Shown: piece by piece, positions 27,001 to 29,153 of the stretch
Numbering within the stretch: the first letter of the stretch is position 1
How the letters are laid out: the number at the start of each line of letters is the position of its first letter
Assembly (NCBI RefSeq): GCF_003789055.1
Contig: NZ_ML119085.1
Location: 294,062 to 358,061 of the forward strand
Origin: Histidinibacterium lentulum
GTDB lineage: Bacteria > Pseudomonadota > Alphaproteobacteria > Rhodobacterales > Rhodobacteraceae
Length of the DNA: 64,000 nucleotides
Direction: 5' to 3'
The notes under the pieces: model-generated
The model's database searches: none
Told to the model about the DNA's origin: nothing
Seen by the model: the letters and a program-made list of their open reading frames with translations, nothing else
Translations under genes and position numbers: made by a program

Positions 27001-28869
27001 GTCCTCGAAAGCCGCGTCCACCGTGACCTCGGACCGCGCCGAGAACCCGCCCGCCGTGCGTACCGTCGCGCCGTCGATCGTCACGGTCGCCTCGGGCAGC
27101 AGCGTCAGAAGGGTCGCATCCAGCACCCCGCCAAGGCTTGACGGCGTGGCGGCCGGAATCGAGATGCCTGCCACCGCCGAGACGGTGATGTCGCCCGCCG
27201 CGCGCAGGGAGCCGCCCGTGAGGTCCACCGAGACCCGCGGCACGGCCACGAAGAGCCCGCGCAGTTCCTCGTCCAGAACGCCGCCCAGGGGCGTATCGGC
27301 GAGGATGTCGCCGTCGTCCGTCGCTTCCGCCGTGAGGGTGATCGAGGCGGGGGCGGCGGTGTCGCTGCCGATGCTGCCCGCGACCGCGATCCGCTCGGCG
27401 TTGATCGTCACGTTGCCGGTGGTCAGCAGCGCCGCGCCGGCCTCGACCTCCACCGAATCGAGCCCGTCGCCGCCGAGGATGGTCAGGTCGTTCCCGCCCA
27501 GATCGACGGTGCCCCGGATCACCAGCCGGTCGCCGTCCGTCAGCAGCGTGCCGTCGTCGCCGCCGAGGTCGATCGTGGTGCTCAGCGTCCCGCGCAGGAA
27601 TCTGACCTCCTCGAAGGTGCTGGTGCCCTGCGGGGCAATGGTCATCAGGCCATCGGAATTCTGCGTCAGGACGGCATCGTCCGACCCGCCCGTCAGGGTG
27701 ATGATCCGGTGATCCACGACCATCAGGTCGTCGATCGGCTCGAGCCCGTCATAGGCCAGCGTCACGCCGTCCCGGGTGACCGTTCCGGAATGGGGCCCGG
27801 TGGCGACATATTCGACCGTGCCGAACCGGCCGCCCCGGAACTCCATCGAATCGAACCCGCCCGCGCCGCCGTCGACCCCGCCGGTCAGCGATCCCTTCGC
27901 GCCGATGACGAAGAGGTCCTCGTTGTCGTCCGCGCCCTGAAGGGTCTCGAAACTCACAAAGGCAACGCCGTCGACGTTGCCTCTGTCCTTGCCCGTGATC
28001 GTCCAGACCGCATCGGTGGGCGGGCCGGTCAGGGTATCGCTGCCGCCGCCGCCCTGCAGTACGACGCGCGAGGACAGGACCTGGTCCACCCCGGTCATCT
28101 CGATCGTGTCGTCGCCGCGTCCGGCATCGACCAGCAGCCGGACATTGGGCGCGTCGAAGCTGTAGTCGATCAGCGCGCCCGCCGAGGTGATCCGTCCGGC
28201 GCCGTCCTCGTCGGGACCGGCGTCCGACAGGATCAGGCGGTTGCCGAACTTCGTGCCGTCCCGGAAGACCCTGGTGTCGGCGTCGCTCCGGTCGCTGACC
28301 TCCTCCACGCCGCGCAGGATGACGACGCCCCGAAGGCCGTCGTCCCCGGTGGTGCGGATCGTGGCCCGGTCCGCCCCCGTCGCGGTGACCTCGACGCGCG
28401 CGGCCTCGCCGCTGATCTCCACGAGGTCCTCGCCGCCCCGCCCGTCCATGTCCACGCGGACCGGGAAAACCGTGCCCGCGTCGAAATTCAGCTCCAGCAC
28501 ATCGTCGGCGGAGGTGCCCCTGACCCTGACGAGGGTGATCTCCTGTACCAGCTTCGATGTCAGCCTGGCCCCCGAGGCGCGGTCGTAGACGTCGAGGGAG
28601 CGGGTCAGCTGATCGTAGCGCAGCGACAGGTTGTTGCCGTGCTCGGCCATGTCGACGAGGAATGGCGCGGGATCGGCGGAGAGCAGGTAGCGCTGTTCCA
28701 GCGCCTCCATCCGAAAGCCCGTGCCCGCCGCTCCGCCTGCCGCATCGGTCCTGCGGCGCCACAGCCGGGTGAAGAGGCCCGGCTCGAAGCCCGGGCTCAC
28801 GCCCCGACGTCTGCGCCGACGGCGACCGGGTGCAGCATCTTCGCTTTCGAAATCGCAGGGAACCGCCAT
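1..28869 (-). CDS. Giant LEPR-XLL-motif repeat protein (surface/secreted, adhesin-like), C-terminus beyond window
   Basis: One minus-strand frame appears open from the ATG at 28869 to the left edge, giving 9,623 residues without a stop (in-frame triplets read along the whole stretch). The start is chosen because GGAAGG lies 9 nt upstream and an in-frame TGA stands ten codons before it. The N terminus is short and arginine-rich, then carries MEALEQRYLLSAD at residues 54-66, an LEPR-XLL-type motif known from very large predicted extracellular proteins. Next come glycine/aspartate-rich stretches (GRGDDTIEM, GGGGSDTLTG, near residues 245-280). Several thousand residues of Ala/Val/Ser/Thr/Gly-rich beta-type repeats follow, with almost no Cys. 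Near the window edge are Calx-beta-like and RTX-like segments. The composition fits an exported adhesin or biofilm protein, perhaps exported by a type I system, but the C-terminal signal is not in the window and no transporter is visible. The function is inferred. Confidence 0.93.
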   Translation of the reverse strand, partial: MAVPCDFESEDAAPGRRRRRRRGVSPGFEPGLFTRLWRRRTDAAGGAAGTGFRMEALEQRYLLSADPAPFLVDMAEHGNNLSLRYDQLTRSLDVYDRASGARLTSKLVQEITLVRVRGTSADDVLELNFDAGTVFPVRVDMDGRGGEDLVEISGEAARVEVTATGADRATIRTTGDDGLRGVVILRGVEEVSDRSDADTRVFRDGTKFGNRLILSDAGPDEDGAGRITSAGALIDYSFDAPNVRLLVDAGRGDDTIEMTGVDQVLSSRVVLQGGGGSDTLTGPPTDAVWTITGKDRGNVDGVAFVSFETLQGADDNEDLFVIGAKGSLTGGVDGGAGGFDSMEFRGGRFGTVEYVATGPHSGTVTRDGVTLAYDGLEPIDDLMVVDHRIITLTGGSDDAVLTQNSDGLMTIAPQGTSTFEEVRFLRGTLSTTIDLGGDDGTLLTDGDRLVIRGTVDLGGNDLTILGGDGLDSVEVEAGAALLTTGNVTINAERIAVAGSIGSDTAAPASITLTAEATDDGDILADTPLGGVLDEELRGLFVAVPRVSVDLTGGSLRAAGDITVSAVAGISIPAATPSSLGGVLDATLLTLLPEATVTIDGATVRTAGGFSARSEVTVDAAFEDEADASDTDAAADAAVTVVVVVGESSVTTAGATVIEAGGAVSLTAASDIDITSTADGGSDASSVGATLAVTTVQMDTRVDVGGSTSIGGFGADGADAITLGASLTGSVATSATSTAGGAQDGSGSGSQSTQRLEDPNQDGATGDQAATSEGGVAFAGAVVVSDYRPETVARISSSGMLTTDGTVSVSAGSTDSVTALADGSNTGAGATGVGVAVTVGIVDTVVAAEIGGGVTINAGGGVSVASAMAAGETFVVGAVSGSGDASQTGVAGSLAIHTVLTDVTATVGAADLSGSDLSVSATSTSVATTSATPGEGTGAQGGTLGIGASVALAILDQDTFASFADGAPVTNAGAVTLTAASDHRATTTATGASASGGTAVTPVVAISINTGETGTSTGTGAGVTLGSLAGTATHGGSTVSEASGSAEGGSTVVGAALALTISDETVTASFARDMTATGDLSMSASGAMLTRAGAQAGAAGAAQGSGSGGGVDGQTAQQQGFANDQAAARGGEQSTQTDTPSSATGEGGGGGLSAAAAIAVNLQDNAVSAEALGGVTLVAGGAVALTARSNADGWADADGSATAGAGTTIGAAVALNVSKVDVTAEVEGTATVTAASLTLETGSQTVTRALEVTASKVVDVDGDSIFLGKDHGLADGTVVTYAAGSGNDPVGGLTDGATYVVIELGEGRIQLAEEGGDGSAIDLTGPGTGTGHSLTSTEPDSAPVSFDPGRDLFAFSSDRPLRTGDEVVLTTDDGLAFGAFDSGTTYFVVEDGTGYQLAESRAAAFAGETIAIEATTTQVLTLSETVNRTATDAVSGASGGDTGIAGAVSIDVAEVRAVALLAGDATLSGGDLSVTAAASNASDARATAAQTDGLPGSTGVGASFALIVTDHLTWAAVADGAGIAGTAGAVTVSATGRYDSRAEAKGGSAGGTAVTPVAAIVVAANTTEASLRTGDLLTLTSDLGISATHDAVSVAIGTGDAEGTDAAIGLSLALMLADDAVSASLARDVDAGGAVTVRADGAASTETLAAASSSGQAPAQEGGQDVNQQNQAQVTNANSQSASRRTDGTGANQTTTPSAQTADGALTVAAAVALDISTFAAVAETRGALDIDAGGALSVEAYGNMDGRATATGEAVDASGAQQGGGAVGVGVAVLASTGTIRASVTDASVMAAGLAVKAGIATRGEDDRHVFSAGATSGASSAQTGVAGAFALNLSGVTVDALLGGGSDVTILGGAGVDILADGAMESDAITASAQERTAVTQQSGQQGQGQPQGAGNSRTNTSQSGTTLGIGASVSILATDLDVTASVAGTATITEAGDVTVAAEASHAGLSKAVGGASGGEQPNSGTSGPQNARSTSITPVVAISAVQNSATALIGPGAALLDGTGDVRVSATLETETTADAEGSVDGTNAAVGASLGLAIAEDVALASVAGTIVTTGAVAVLSQALTAARGVAEAAAKGNKQQTGSTRNQTQTQTANNVGVANSTGGTNGSATRNGQGVTQTSQDAPTVAAAIGINISTSSSIARIAGEGDAAVIEAGGPVTVGSLSNADGSADASGVAVNATTGVTVGAGVAVNVTDTGNIGLIENASVTGNGVSATALMAERTLDVEAADTSAVDVDTDTITIEGATFTAGEEVVYRAGDGGTAIGGLMDGATYVVILGENGAIQLAEQGTPETAIDLTDRGAGDAHVLERGVVDSDSNRPADDPADATFDPESFALTLNSRQGLVTGDAVVYTATGPAIEGLTSGTTYYANVGTGGELKLAASFEQALAGETIALGGEGAGGTHVFTQATHSQAAQAISGASGGDTAVSGSIAISITGGTTRGAFGPGAAISVTGTGASEVRAEADTYHLTTAIPQRAASGASTGIGLSFALTVAGHDATAEIAGDASVTGAADLSVAARGGHTVITLAQAGAVGNASATNVGGAVALAVSENTVTAQVAGGDVALDVAGDLAVTADTALRMQTEADADTKGGRAGVGAAVALGWAEDDALALLDRDVSTGAVMAGDVTVRATGATQAVTLVSGSAEGEKSRSNGGRSADQRSQQEKEFVNDRSDSSLLTPNPGGTATRANTQSSNQTGNPGGAGGSAGTATSQQQGAQIQVAAALGAVVINTAATATIASGRTIRADGAISVVALNDADGRTEASGLALVRPGSNTGSNGGSGGSNSTAAVGAAVSVVVGLTRAEATLGGDVTGGSVRVEAGTTEGETNEFRALALAGSGAKQSGSGSQGSTTAVAGAAGVIVGQSVVAARITDGATVEATTGGVEVLGRSDVGISNVAAGGAAVQASGGGSGGSLATSVGAALTVTVLDAGAAEVEEADPADPTGIDNSGLYLVQPGVLASIGAGASVTAAGDVTVDAAYGISALHLDVPLLGNIDYVGDVLRDAASRISLTALALGASVASGGDTGAGSGIITVILPEVRAVIGGGSVVNAGGDVSVTARDEIGIVNFAGSVAGTAGSQGKGIGVGLDVLVIEKTTEALIGGSGDAAVPTEVMAGGDITVDAASLEDIFQFSANIGVGSSTSGAGSLVVTVLLTDTRAIAGSDEDAPTAGGASLTAGGSVAVAADSVTRSSMGAGSLGVSFDAGTFGASVVVLVDLDRTNAQIGAGSAILARGQGAGLAVRDGMHGADGTQGTETVTGFALTATSFEDHDILAIGASGSFADSAVGLSVGVAVVQGQTLATVAQGVDIDTIGDAAQGVLLRSVDRTNVDAETGGGSFTIGGDTAVGGAVAVAIVSNQVHAELLGDNGVTAGTGGVRLDADSASAVRGLAIGVAGTLSTQSGASGNSTGAGGSGAGTGGSGPGGLGGQSNQNSLSFAGAGSGTGNTIDNSVRATIGAGAEVSTSGAVTLDASDASTITADAGGLALAINTSGNRTGAIGAAVAINFVTLDIVAEAGGGSIAAGGDVSATATNAAVIDALSVAGTAGITTGGGSGGGGGGSSGGPVAFGGAGSGSGNKITHGVTARFAETAITSGGSVAARATDSSDITSDAGSGNLAFTSGSGNGTSADVTAGAAAATNDVLGTITAEIAGGSVDATGAIDIAASSTATIDTFALSVAGSLDTGSNQGTSVDISLAGAGNGNLVENAILARGLDTDLAAGGDITVTATDAAVITALAGEAGLQISTGSSSGTGVGVDLGAAVSVNEIANSAEALLIDSVVDSGGALALRASADAAISATAFAVDLTVETGSDTGTNINLNGVVAVAVNEIGNSAIAEIRDTGGPAETTVAADGVTLTARETGSIRANAVSAAATVDVGSGSGTSIDANVQASVAQNTIRNTTSAAILGADVSTGGAVALTASSSKSIDANVVAAGVGVSGGSGGGTSVGVNIAASVGLNEIGNTTSARLSGAKVAANGGAVSLDARETGAITTTLVAAKVGIDATSGGTKANFDLTAAVAENRITNRTEAVVESGSTVTAAGDFRAIAQATGGISVNAIAASVSVGVGSGEISVGGAGAGAVALNTVSRDVRSGIYGASSVTGGGAGEIRATDSGSITANVVAAAVSVTAGSSQVAVSVALAVSFAENMVTSSAQALIDGASSGIFTGGGLTMTAGATGDIAVVSVAASVSVTAGSGNVGFTGAGAGADASNRIANTVAAGVLDGSTADAAGAVRITAGDSAETTSTVVSAAVAVTAGSQNVAVSLAVGVALAENVIDNAVSALVSDSRLEADGAVTLEALSNKTIRAVNVAAAISVAATSGSLALSGAVGVVRLQNEIGGSVAARIVDADAAEGQGVFSGGALRILADNSSLISAVGVAVAVSVAAGAGAGLSLSLSGAATFARNTISQATRSGIAGSVATAQSAVDIDTVTDSRIEATTVAVSVSVAASSSGLALSGAFGLASAENVLSGLSEAAITGSTVTATGGSVTVDTLDTSEILSDVIAAAVSVAASASTAAGSVAVAVTLARNTLSGQSLARITDSTVTATGAGSDVRLSADSANAIDAVAVAASFSLSGSGTVALSGAGSGADAKNVMTNTVAADVAGSTVTAADRVSVTSDDTSSITASIVSAAVGVSVSGTAALSGVVAVTLAENSLSGTHRASIDSSVVTASAGAAEVLATADNTILATSVAVAITVAASGGLGVGGAGTGINARNTMANTVEASVTGGSLTAGQGVTVAAQDDSGITATMVAVSAAISVSSSAAVSISIAVNLSENIIGTRVDALIDGASVSGAFVTVAALNDTTITATGVTVGVSFAGSGGLSIGGTGAGTFSSNTIAGGGTRALILNGATVTTPGAVTIVARDTSSITADLVSVSVSIAVGSTGAFTFAVAGTEARNTIGGGTVAGIGGDSGPDGTRVTAASLDIDALNDATINALGLAVAVSGGGDGAITVSGAGAGVLVNNTLTGVTEARIRGAELVDVAGAVTVNALDSSEVVADIDAFAVALSISGGAAVSVTIAATIASNTLQGGARAIIDGSTVEAGSVLVDAESTASITSNSISAAISIAAGGAASLSGAGAGADSTNLLNNFIEASITGGSVVTSAGAVSLRAEDDSSVIAGVDAVSAAISAGTGFSVALAVSVSLTEVDHRTRTIAEVDGSTVTAGAGNVRLTALSSGLIDIDANAAAVAVTAGAGLALSGSGAGAVANVVSTGETAARIVAGSEVTASQGSVILDADDETTLDVDAFGISVSVAIDGTLSGVAGAAAVVVTTVTIDFATAVTALIADSKVTASGDVTLTADSRTRSFANAASVSVSLSVGGIGVALSVGAGIASNTVGVVTTARIADSKVADGQGIRAGGAVTVSAEDSVTMTAEALAASISVAVGAGGGTVAIAAAVSSLTLDGATLAAIDASDVTATSGGVTVDATTSSDLDNISTAASLAISGSIVGIALSGAGASGTTTVTQDVRARIADGSDVVAGGAVDVLAEDQLTSKVELLALALSVGSAVAGAVGIATATNTVTTGVRASVEDSEVEARGGAIRIKALSDHGDAGVDGDGKEILEDDIQTTVSTVAVAAALVGVAVAGAKATTVIDAEVEAYASDAELIATGTVTVDADSIHVAEPRLFGLGVSTGVAVAELVARGEIGGHTRAYIDGESRVRSAGALNVTADSDALAAPDGTAVAAGLGIGAALTAFDAVVTRETAAYVGTRDGAPVTALGTVDLLGKQLNLAATSTLRAVADNFAGGFGLLAGAASSRIDALVDGRTFAYVGQGQQVNAAGVAISASSTEEATARSDVVAASLGITAAISNTTARITSRTEAFAGAGADDGDGDATPDGFIASGIPMGIDVGTGAVTIIADSTMTALAQAKGGGFGSVTVSVFKPVAEVTGAVRAYVREGVDIDAGSLSVSAGTEADRVIQKAEAKAFAVGISFLATVTDLEPEATTNGVVEAFLGAPTNTAGAGNPDADIDITGTQVPLTVEAWSDIDAIADIDGGGGSLGVTVNAFRPTANAGGATRAFAGDGLDLKGPDLRLYADGDAVADSDLFALSLSGVADVNVLKPVANVTNTVEAYLGHQVDSTINDVAVISIAGSVDVDAVGRSLARAESENVSIALGLSVSEVTALATMAGTTRAAVGRMADLTADSITLDASEARAQARAFITGGSGALLGTVSVLTPVALGSRETEAIVGDGSKVTLSGGLVATARTTPDNTDPADSSVDAEALADASMSGGTGAGGITAQDLKTEAIVGSVAGRPETSVSATRAAVGDDTEIRAAFVTLDAESRTKAKSDIRNGSGALLAAVTTTTILARDGHDTVAEVGDRATLVLSGDLTLRAVAAPKAAPTSFIGSGAGVVNFAEATVATVIAADTTAAIGDGGEIAAANVLMRAQGTHSATGATASGGGSVVFSLQSMDSRAEDRGSANVRIGAVSGGTGAKVTTTGATGIEAVSTLSSTVTSTATATGFSLLGNVTTTKTTALNEAKATGRIGNNVDIEARNGGDVDMLVNLDGKSIASADAAGGGFVNVGTARADSDFLAQSTLTTGTNGSIFADGDVNLTAELNYGTTFRTTQGGSFDGFGAIGNANNAGGGGVTVSTADIDVNAASVLRLEVGSGMSLTSDGGNINIAGRHSNDSFGSVRSAGGGLVRVSTATVDVTTGGSTTVKFEGDVDRGVADSANNLNVLAETQASALTTVKGAGGGLVNVEVTGSGNRIAATTTTTQTVRFGGESSVMRLGGNINVSANLTSDADSVTNSAGGGFVNVSSLNPTAQATATLDFAVGGADDITAGGTLTLSANHNAGGSQVSDGTIQSVTGDTINFALPHLLQSGSQVTYTGPTAGGLQQGREYSVIRRTDTAISLGETFTAGNVNTVNDTISIVDHNFAFDDPDTPAIELNDRVIYTGSGITGLVSGQTYEVIVLDENTIKLRAIGAPTTGLTVPRGTTINGNTIETNPGFSNGQAVTYRVPPAQEFAGNFIDTTVTIGATGVVATTDFQNRIYIENHGFAAGQELVYRGPGIAYAGGTITNGTRVFVVDDGGLSANYFRIALSLNAALGFIDTAPDPDVFVPPAPLNLFRGADGDEHSLRRVVDEPLTGLVDGRTYYIFNAQPGSFQLSNSPTGGSALAFSDEGLTGGSHSFRLEGVDFQSTGTGTQELRFDLGSGISGGFDGIGGAVGFSAPSGVDGTVAASSTGAGGGAVNIGTTKAISSHRVTTNLTVNDNANLTAGNVTIGTFSRMGSGAVAGGAGGGAFQLGRAESDAFGRNTSTISIGTANITSLGDLSVRTNLDSDVLSRSDSDGGGAIAVLLADSTSDLDFGTKIEINGTLSAGGNIDIRTGVDNKGDSDSSAYGGGFGAGTDVNATSTVNNASGFVGSEVRLKGQADLTAERVTLSSNIGAQKNRAYTDTVGGGVGGAALARSIATMQSDNEVILENGAFITGNQNVLLETRYSGTDNNARSKARFYALGGYSRANGTATLNNDGKIEAFWESTIKTRRLDVDVRDSFSAGNHRATGDAGGVYIGPADDEPVRNNPGLARDIFWEARVILLGEPNPELVVNADGVIEKIVNVEIVGVAAADLKAGTDLSGLPEINIRDLVFDDIGSAEFFATPIADEEDARIWGNRGLFEMQRNWDYVRLINNSSLDLRTNLIDPTAPFGTGTQGDIEIRVDRIYDASPETPNNVSLNPDNPFRNFNNTANATPTFEFDIFNRFARTVVEIRNLQPGGIADSNVIVDGLIDNPMGITLLENERGDILAGADAAFELIRTNEFYVNADTGNVGLTGLTGSTDNDVARRPLAVELVRYRGIGGPPTTIAVNAIYPLVIRDESGNDVIYNAPVALQNRLYEEIVQVDARKDVALDLYVFDRTGDSIAEPLAIDIARLSAGDDVDVVVNDTRVGTDEAQVGAIQVNLFNPSPSNPLGGGPIASTPGNPQSGPYAVHFRPDEAPTAYANIARAFGTTVTGTVDATWRFGLVRAGDDIDIGHLSSPPARGEPRSYATSVIGGTPYGTARTLAAPTTTVNLEVNTDVAWTGGAPQSEGASSNVGQIFLTTAGYITATEILGDMQVGHIHSIDSDVTLYSGRRIVDADGAVSIDVTAGRDITMWSGVTFGATSSQGLGGIGTRDNFLEINTAARGEGVLRAYDEAAPVNGGIWLDELTGDMPVAEVFTWGNVALRTVAGSILDALDSEADNVRGRSIDIDANGQGATVGRENNSLDIDSRRAPAGPADAGRSGPAGAGIEAGGDDVGVEATGDIWLEETTGDLRVVLAHSFEGDITLKVRESAAQGEDFYLVASGSARFAESNARGPGGQPDADRVLENGTILAEQGKVTLLVGDDVETSANSLLHAARDILIKGDSNDADPGFGTNMILRGSLIAGAVVTLGSQTGGAPIGTARPSYASPVHRLRVIGGDDADSIQFGDSTGIAGGTSLGDAGYVFIGSLTQVQAGAGEDRLAVYYLQDTATQTSPSQLAALTALGRADALHTLNLDGQGGSDSYVVYTMGSNGADARNYIVNALDSGAPDDGADTLDIFGNDSALNGIDPETGEAYATDDIVLLRRAAFLPSDRALDRVSDKPGYVAFVHGDEARYRDVITANEASAKVQRIGYDSALNGRVTVQTLGGNDAVFSDDVTVAMTVDTGAGDDRIQIGQIFGLKRNQAEGLLLPQDVFGDESLVATTRGYLSAGTSAPLVVEGGTGNDQFTVYSNQAELRLEGGDDNDIFTIRAFALAQTDENGDILTDANGVALPIIGAAGFSTDRPIDVRAGGGADEVQYNINAPVAIEGGTGFDKVVVLGTEFADDFVITDEAIFGAGVNVRYAGVEVIEIDGLEGDDEFFVQSTAFGVLYRVIGGLGSDTINVTGDVVEDIVTRELEGEAGAVNHIVRSDDPFYDGLLIDGFDYTVADATQGIVVIEESDGFTAVREGGGATAVDSYTVSLTQALTGNEVVYVTVSAARTSQEEEDDTLLNPEGLQNGPGDSVWLSAAAPVSLTAPTDADFSRLVTVNGVPTRFADRNIVLRFDATNWNTAQTVFVYAPDDPRSEGDRVTVTQHTVISNVAAYDGAAVRNVEVTVRDNDTPGVQVVQIEPGSYDAATGAFVEDGRATVIEGDATTQLTDQMLVQLASRPAPGTQVVVHVALDPEADAQVRVSTADSRATIGTDGQLRLTFTSANWDTPFLLDVAARDDARVEDVRGAVIRFLNDPATTDEAFTFPNLLSEQGVVEVRVHDNDSPGALVQQSGGSTLIVRDDPATAADETTSDDYTIRLTGAPEGGASVDVAILTDGLADVVAIDGVAITSADYAEIGGLRPTQQYLGAASLANAGGVGVVTRAGVADLYGSFIEEGFAAGDLIRVGNVGAGFDGDYLIASVTQTTITLAGTFAAPGTAQSDTAVLSDLARIGLYEGTVTHAFEPGALGGPQITRADGSGWLADGFLEGQWVRISDLANPANSFDAKIELIRGLNGTFDETLQITGDTLPDWLTDAAPDQIRVVRIAAQVTFTGADYFVARSITLRADAEFTTPITREGARVFPASTHVLSKLRGPLQVEGGVTGADRSLQNGLKLPGEADGFLLAIGQQPPESQQIDVLNIFNDGSVENGVGTMTETTLTGYGMANAL
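1130..2930 (-). other. C-proximal Calx-beta-like and Gly/Asp (RTX-like) segments of the giant protein
   Basis: The minus-strand translation shows VEVTVRDNDTPGVQV near 1590-1650 and VEVRVHDNDSPGALV near 1130-1185, the typical ends of Calx-beta-like domains. Between 2270 and 2930 it shows several glycine/aspartate motifs (GAGDDRIQIG, GGTGNDQFTV, GGDDNDIFTI, GLEGDDEFFV, GGLGSDTINV) like calcium-binding RTX repeats. Such segments are common in calcium-dependent secreted adhesins. Calcium binding here is an inference from motif shape. Confidence 0.7.
7480..8420 (-). other. Cluster of GLxxGTxY modules inside the giant protein (copy 3)
   Basis: About 310 residues with successive modules such as GGLQQGREYSVIRRTDTAIS, TGLVSGQTYEVIVLDENTIK and TGLVDGRTYYIFNAQPGSFQ. 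Each combines a xVxYxG strand, a GL-x-x-G-x-x-Y turn and a (I/F)xL strand. It marks the change from the regular repeats (right) to a more varied C-proximal region (left). Confidence 0.7.
11900..18700 (-). repeat. Regular ~62-residue (about 186-190 nt) protein repeats within the giant gene
   Basis: The translated minus strand shows about 35 consecutive degenerate units. Each contains an anchor Asn followed by a hydrophobic residue and a run ending in Ala (NVMTNTVAA, NSLSGTHRA, NTMANTVEA, ENMVTSSAQA, LNEIGNTTSA). A VTAxGxVxVxAxDxSxI segment comes next, then AxxVAVSxAxGSG. Anchor Asn codons recur near 13575, 13760, 13940, 14130, 14320, 14510, 14690, 14870, 15060, 15250 and so on up to about 18505. 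Units of the 'SGAGxGADxxN' kind often alternate with 'xVAVxLAEN' kinds, giving a super-period near 124 residues. The pattern suggests a beta-solenoid or FHA-like fibre. DNA identity between units is low, so these are old repeats. Confidence 0.85.
21700..22150 (-). other. GLxxGTTYYV-type module pair inside the giant protein (copy 2)
   Basis: This is a second pair of the module described near 24.6-25.1 kb, here reading GGLMDGATYVVILGENGAIQ and IEGLTSGTTYYANVGTGGEL. It lies between two runs of Ala/Val/Ser repeats. The two pairs are about 2.9 kb apart and similar enough to suggest a duplication of a large block (module pair plus flanking repeats). Confidence 0.7.
24640..25090 (-). other. GLxxGTTYYV-type module pair inside the giant protein (copy 1)
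   Basis: Translated minus strand holds two back-to-back modules of the form D-x-I-x-(4)-HGL-x-(D/T)G-x-x-V-x-Y...GGLTDGATYVVIELGEG-x-IQLAEEG and GAFDSGTTYFVVEDGTG-x-QLAES. They are clearly different from the surrounding Ala/Val repeats. The same kind of module recurs near 21700-22150 and as a series near 7480-8400. Comparable modules occur in other giant adhesin-like and tail-fibre-like proteins; the binding function is unknown. Confidence 0.7.
28672..28710 (-). other. LEPR-XLL-type N-terminal motif of the giant protein
   Basis: Residues 54-66 read MEALEQRYLLSAD, preceded by GFR. This matches the general form (M/L)E-x-LE-x-R-x-LLSAD of the LEPR-XLL motif, which sits near the N terminus of very large repeat proteins. 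It is preceded by an arginine cluster (residues 16-22), so the first 66 residues may act as an export or sorting element. That role is an inference; no classical signal peptide is visible. Confidence 0.8.
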
Positions 28870-29108
28870 GATGTGCCACCTTCCAGCCGAACGCAGTCAG
28901 CCCGGGGGGAGGCCTCCCCCGTCAAGCCGATTCCGATGTCGAAACTCCAAGTCCGGCGCGGCACAGACACGCGTGCCGCTTCGATCCCGACGAAATGTGC
29001 CGGGCGACTCTCCGGTCGTGTACAAATGAACGTTAGGCAAGTTTGAATGATTCAGGCAAGATCAATGTGCGCAAACGAAATATAACTACCGTGAAGGAGG
29101 TGCTGGTA
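28870..29108. promoter_or_regulatory. Divergent intergenic region between the giant gene and the dioxygenase unit, with direct repeats
   Basis: This 239-bp spacer separates two divergent transcription units and is AT-richer than its surroundings on the right-hand side. AGGCAAG occurs twice as a direct repeat (29035-29041 and 29054-29060, 19 bp apart). Between the copies lies the perfect palindrome TGAATGATTCA (29044-29054). A TATAAC that could serve as a rightward -10 lies at 29081-29086, but no good -35 is seen. The layout is compatible with a regulator site controlling one or both units; no regulator is identified. Confidence 0.4.
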
Positions 29109-29153
29109 ATGCTTTCGGAAACGGTGCGCCCCCTTTTCCGGGATTGCCCATGA
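29109..29153 (+). CDS. Putative 14-residue upstream ORF (leader peptide) coupled to the dioxygenase gene
   Basis: ATG at 29109 opens a 14-codon frame, MLSETVRPLFRDCP, ending in TGA at 29151-29153. That stop overlaps the dioxygenase ATG (29150) as ATGA. It is preceded by a full Shine-Dalgarno AAGGAGGT (29094-29101) with a 7-nt gap, the best ribosome site in the neighbourhood. The dioxygenase ATG itself has no convincing site. I infer that ribosomes load at the short ORF and reinitiate at the dioxygenase. The peptide has no recognisable attenuator codon run. It could also be accidental. Confidence 0.45.
   Translation: MLSETVRPLFRDCP

Larger units (their letters stand above)
18650..27300 (-). 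repeat. Longer, irregular beta-repeat region with Q/N/S/T-rich linkers (N-terminal third of giant protein)
   Basis: Here the same beta-type repeats are longer (roughly 80-130 residues). They are interrupted by low-complexity linkers rich in Gln, Asn, Ser, Thr and Gly, for example near 20690-20920, 22500-22640, 23140-23260, 23790-23930 and 25440-25620. Typical linker fragments are QSGQQGQGQPQGAGNSR and TRNQTQTQTANN. The repeats keep the SVTVxAxA and GxAVAxxVxxxxAxA pattern seen further left. Linkers of this type may be flexible hinges or sticky patches; that is inference from composition only. Confidence 0.75.

Noticed and set aside
11900..27300. Regular repeats considered as a CRISPR array or tandem DNA repeat
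   Set aside because: The units are degenerate at DNA level, about 186-190 nt long and in one open frame. They are protein repeats.
244..27712. Very long plus-strand open frames (up to 3,146 codons at 13387-22827)
   Set aside because: They lie antisense to the giant minus-strand gene. Their Arg/Gly/His/Asp-rich translations are typical of high-GC shadow frames, and they lack domain features.
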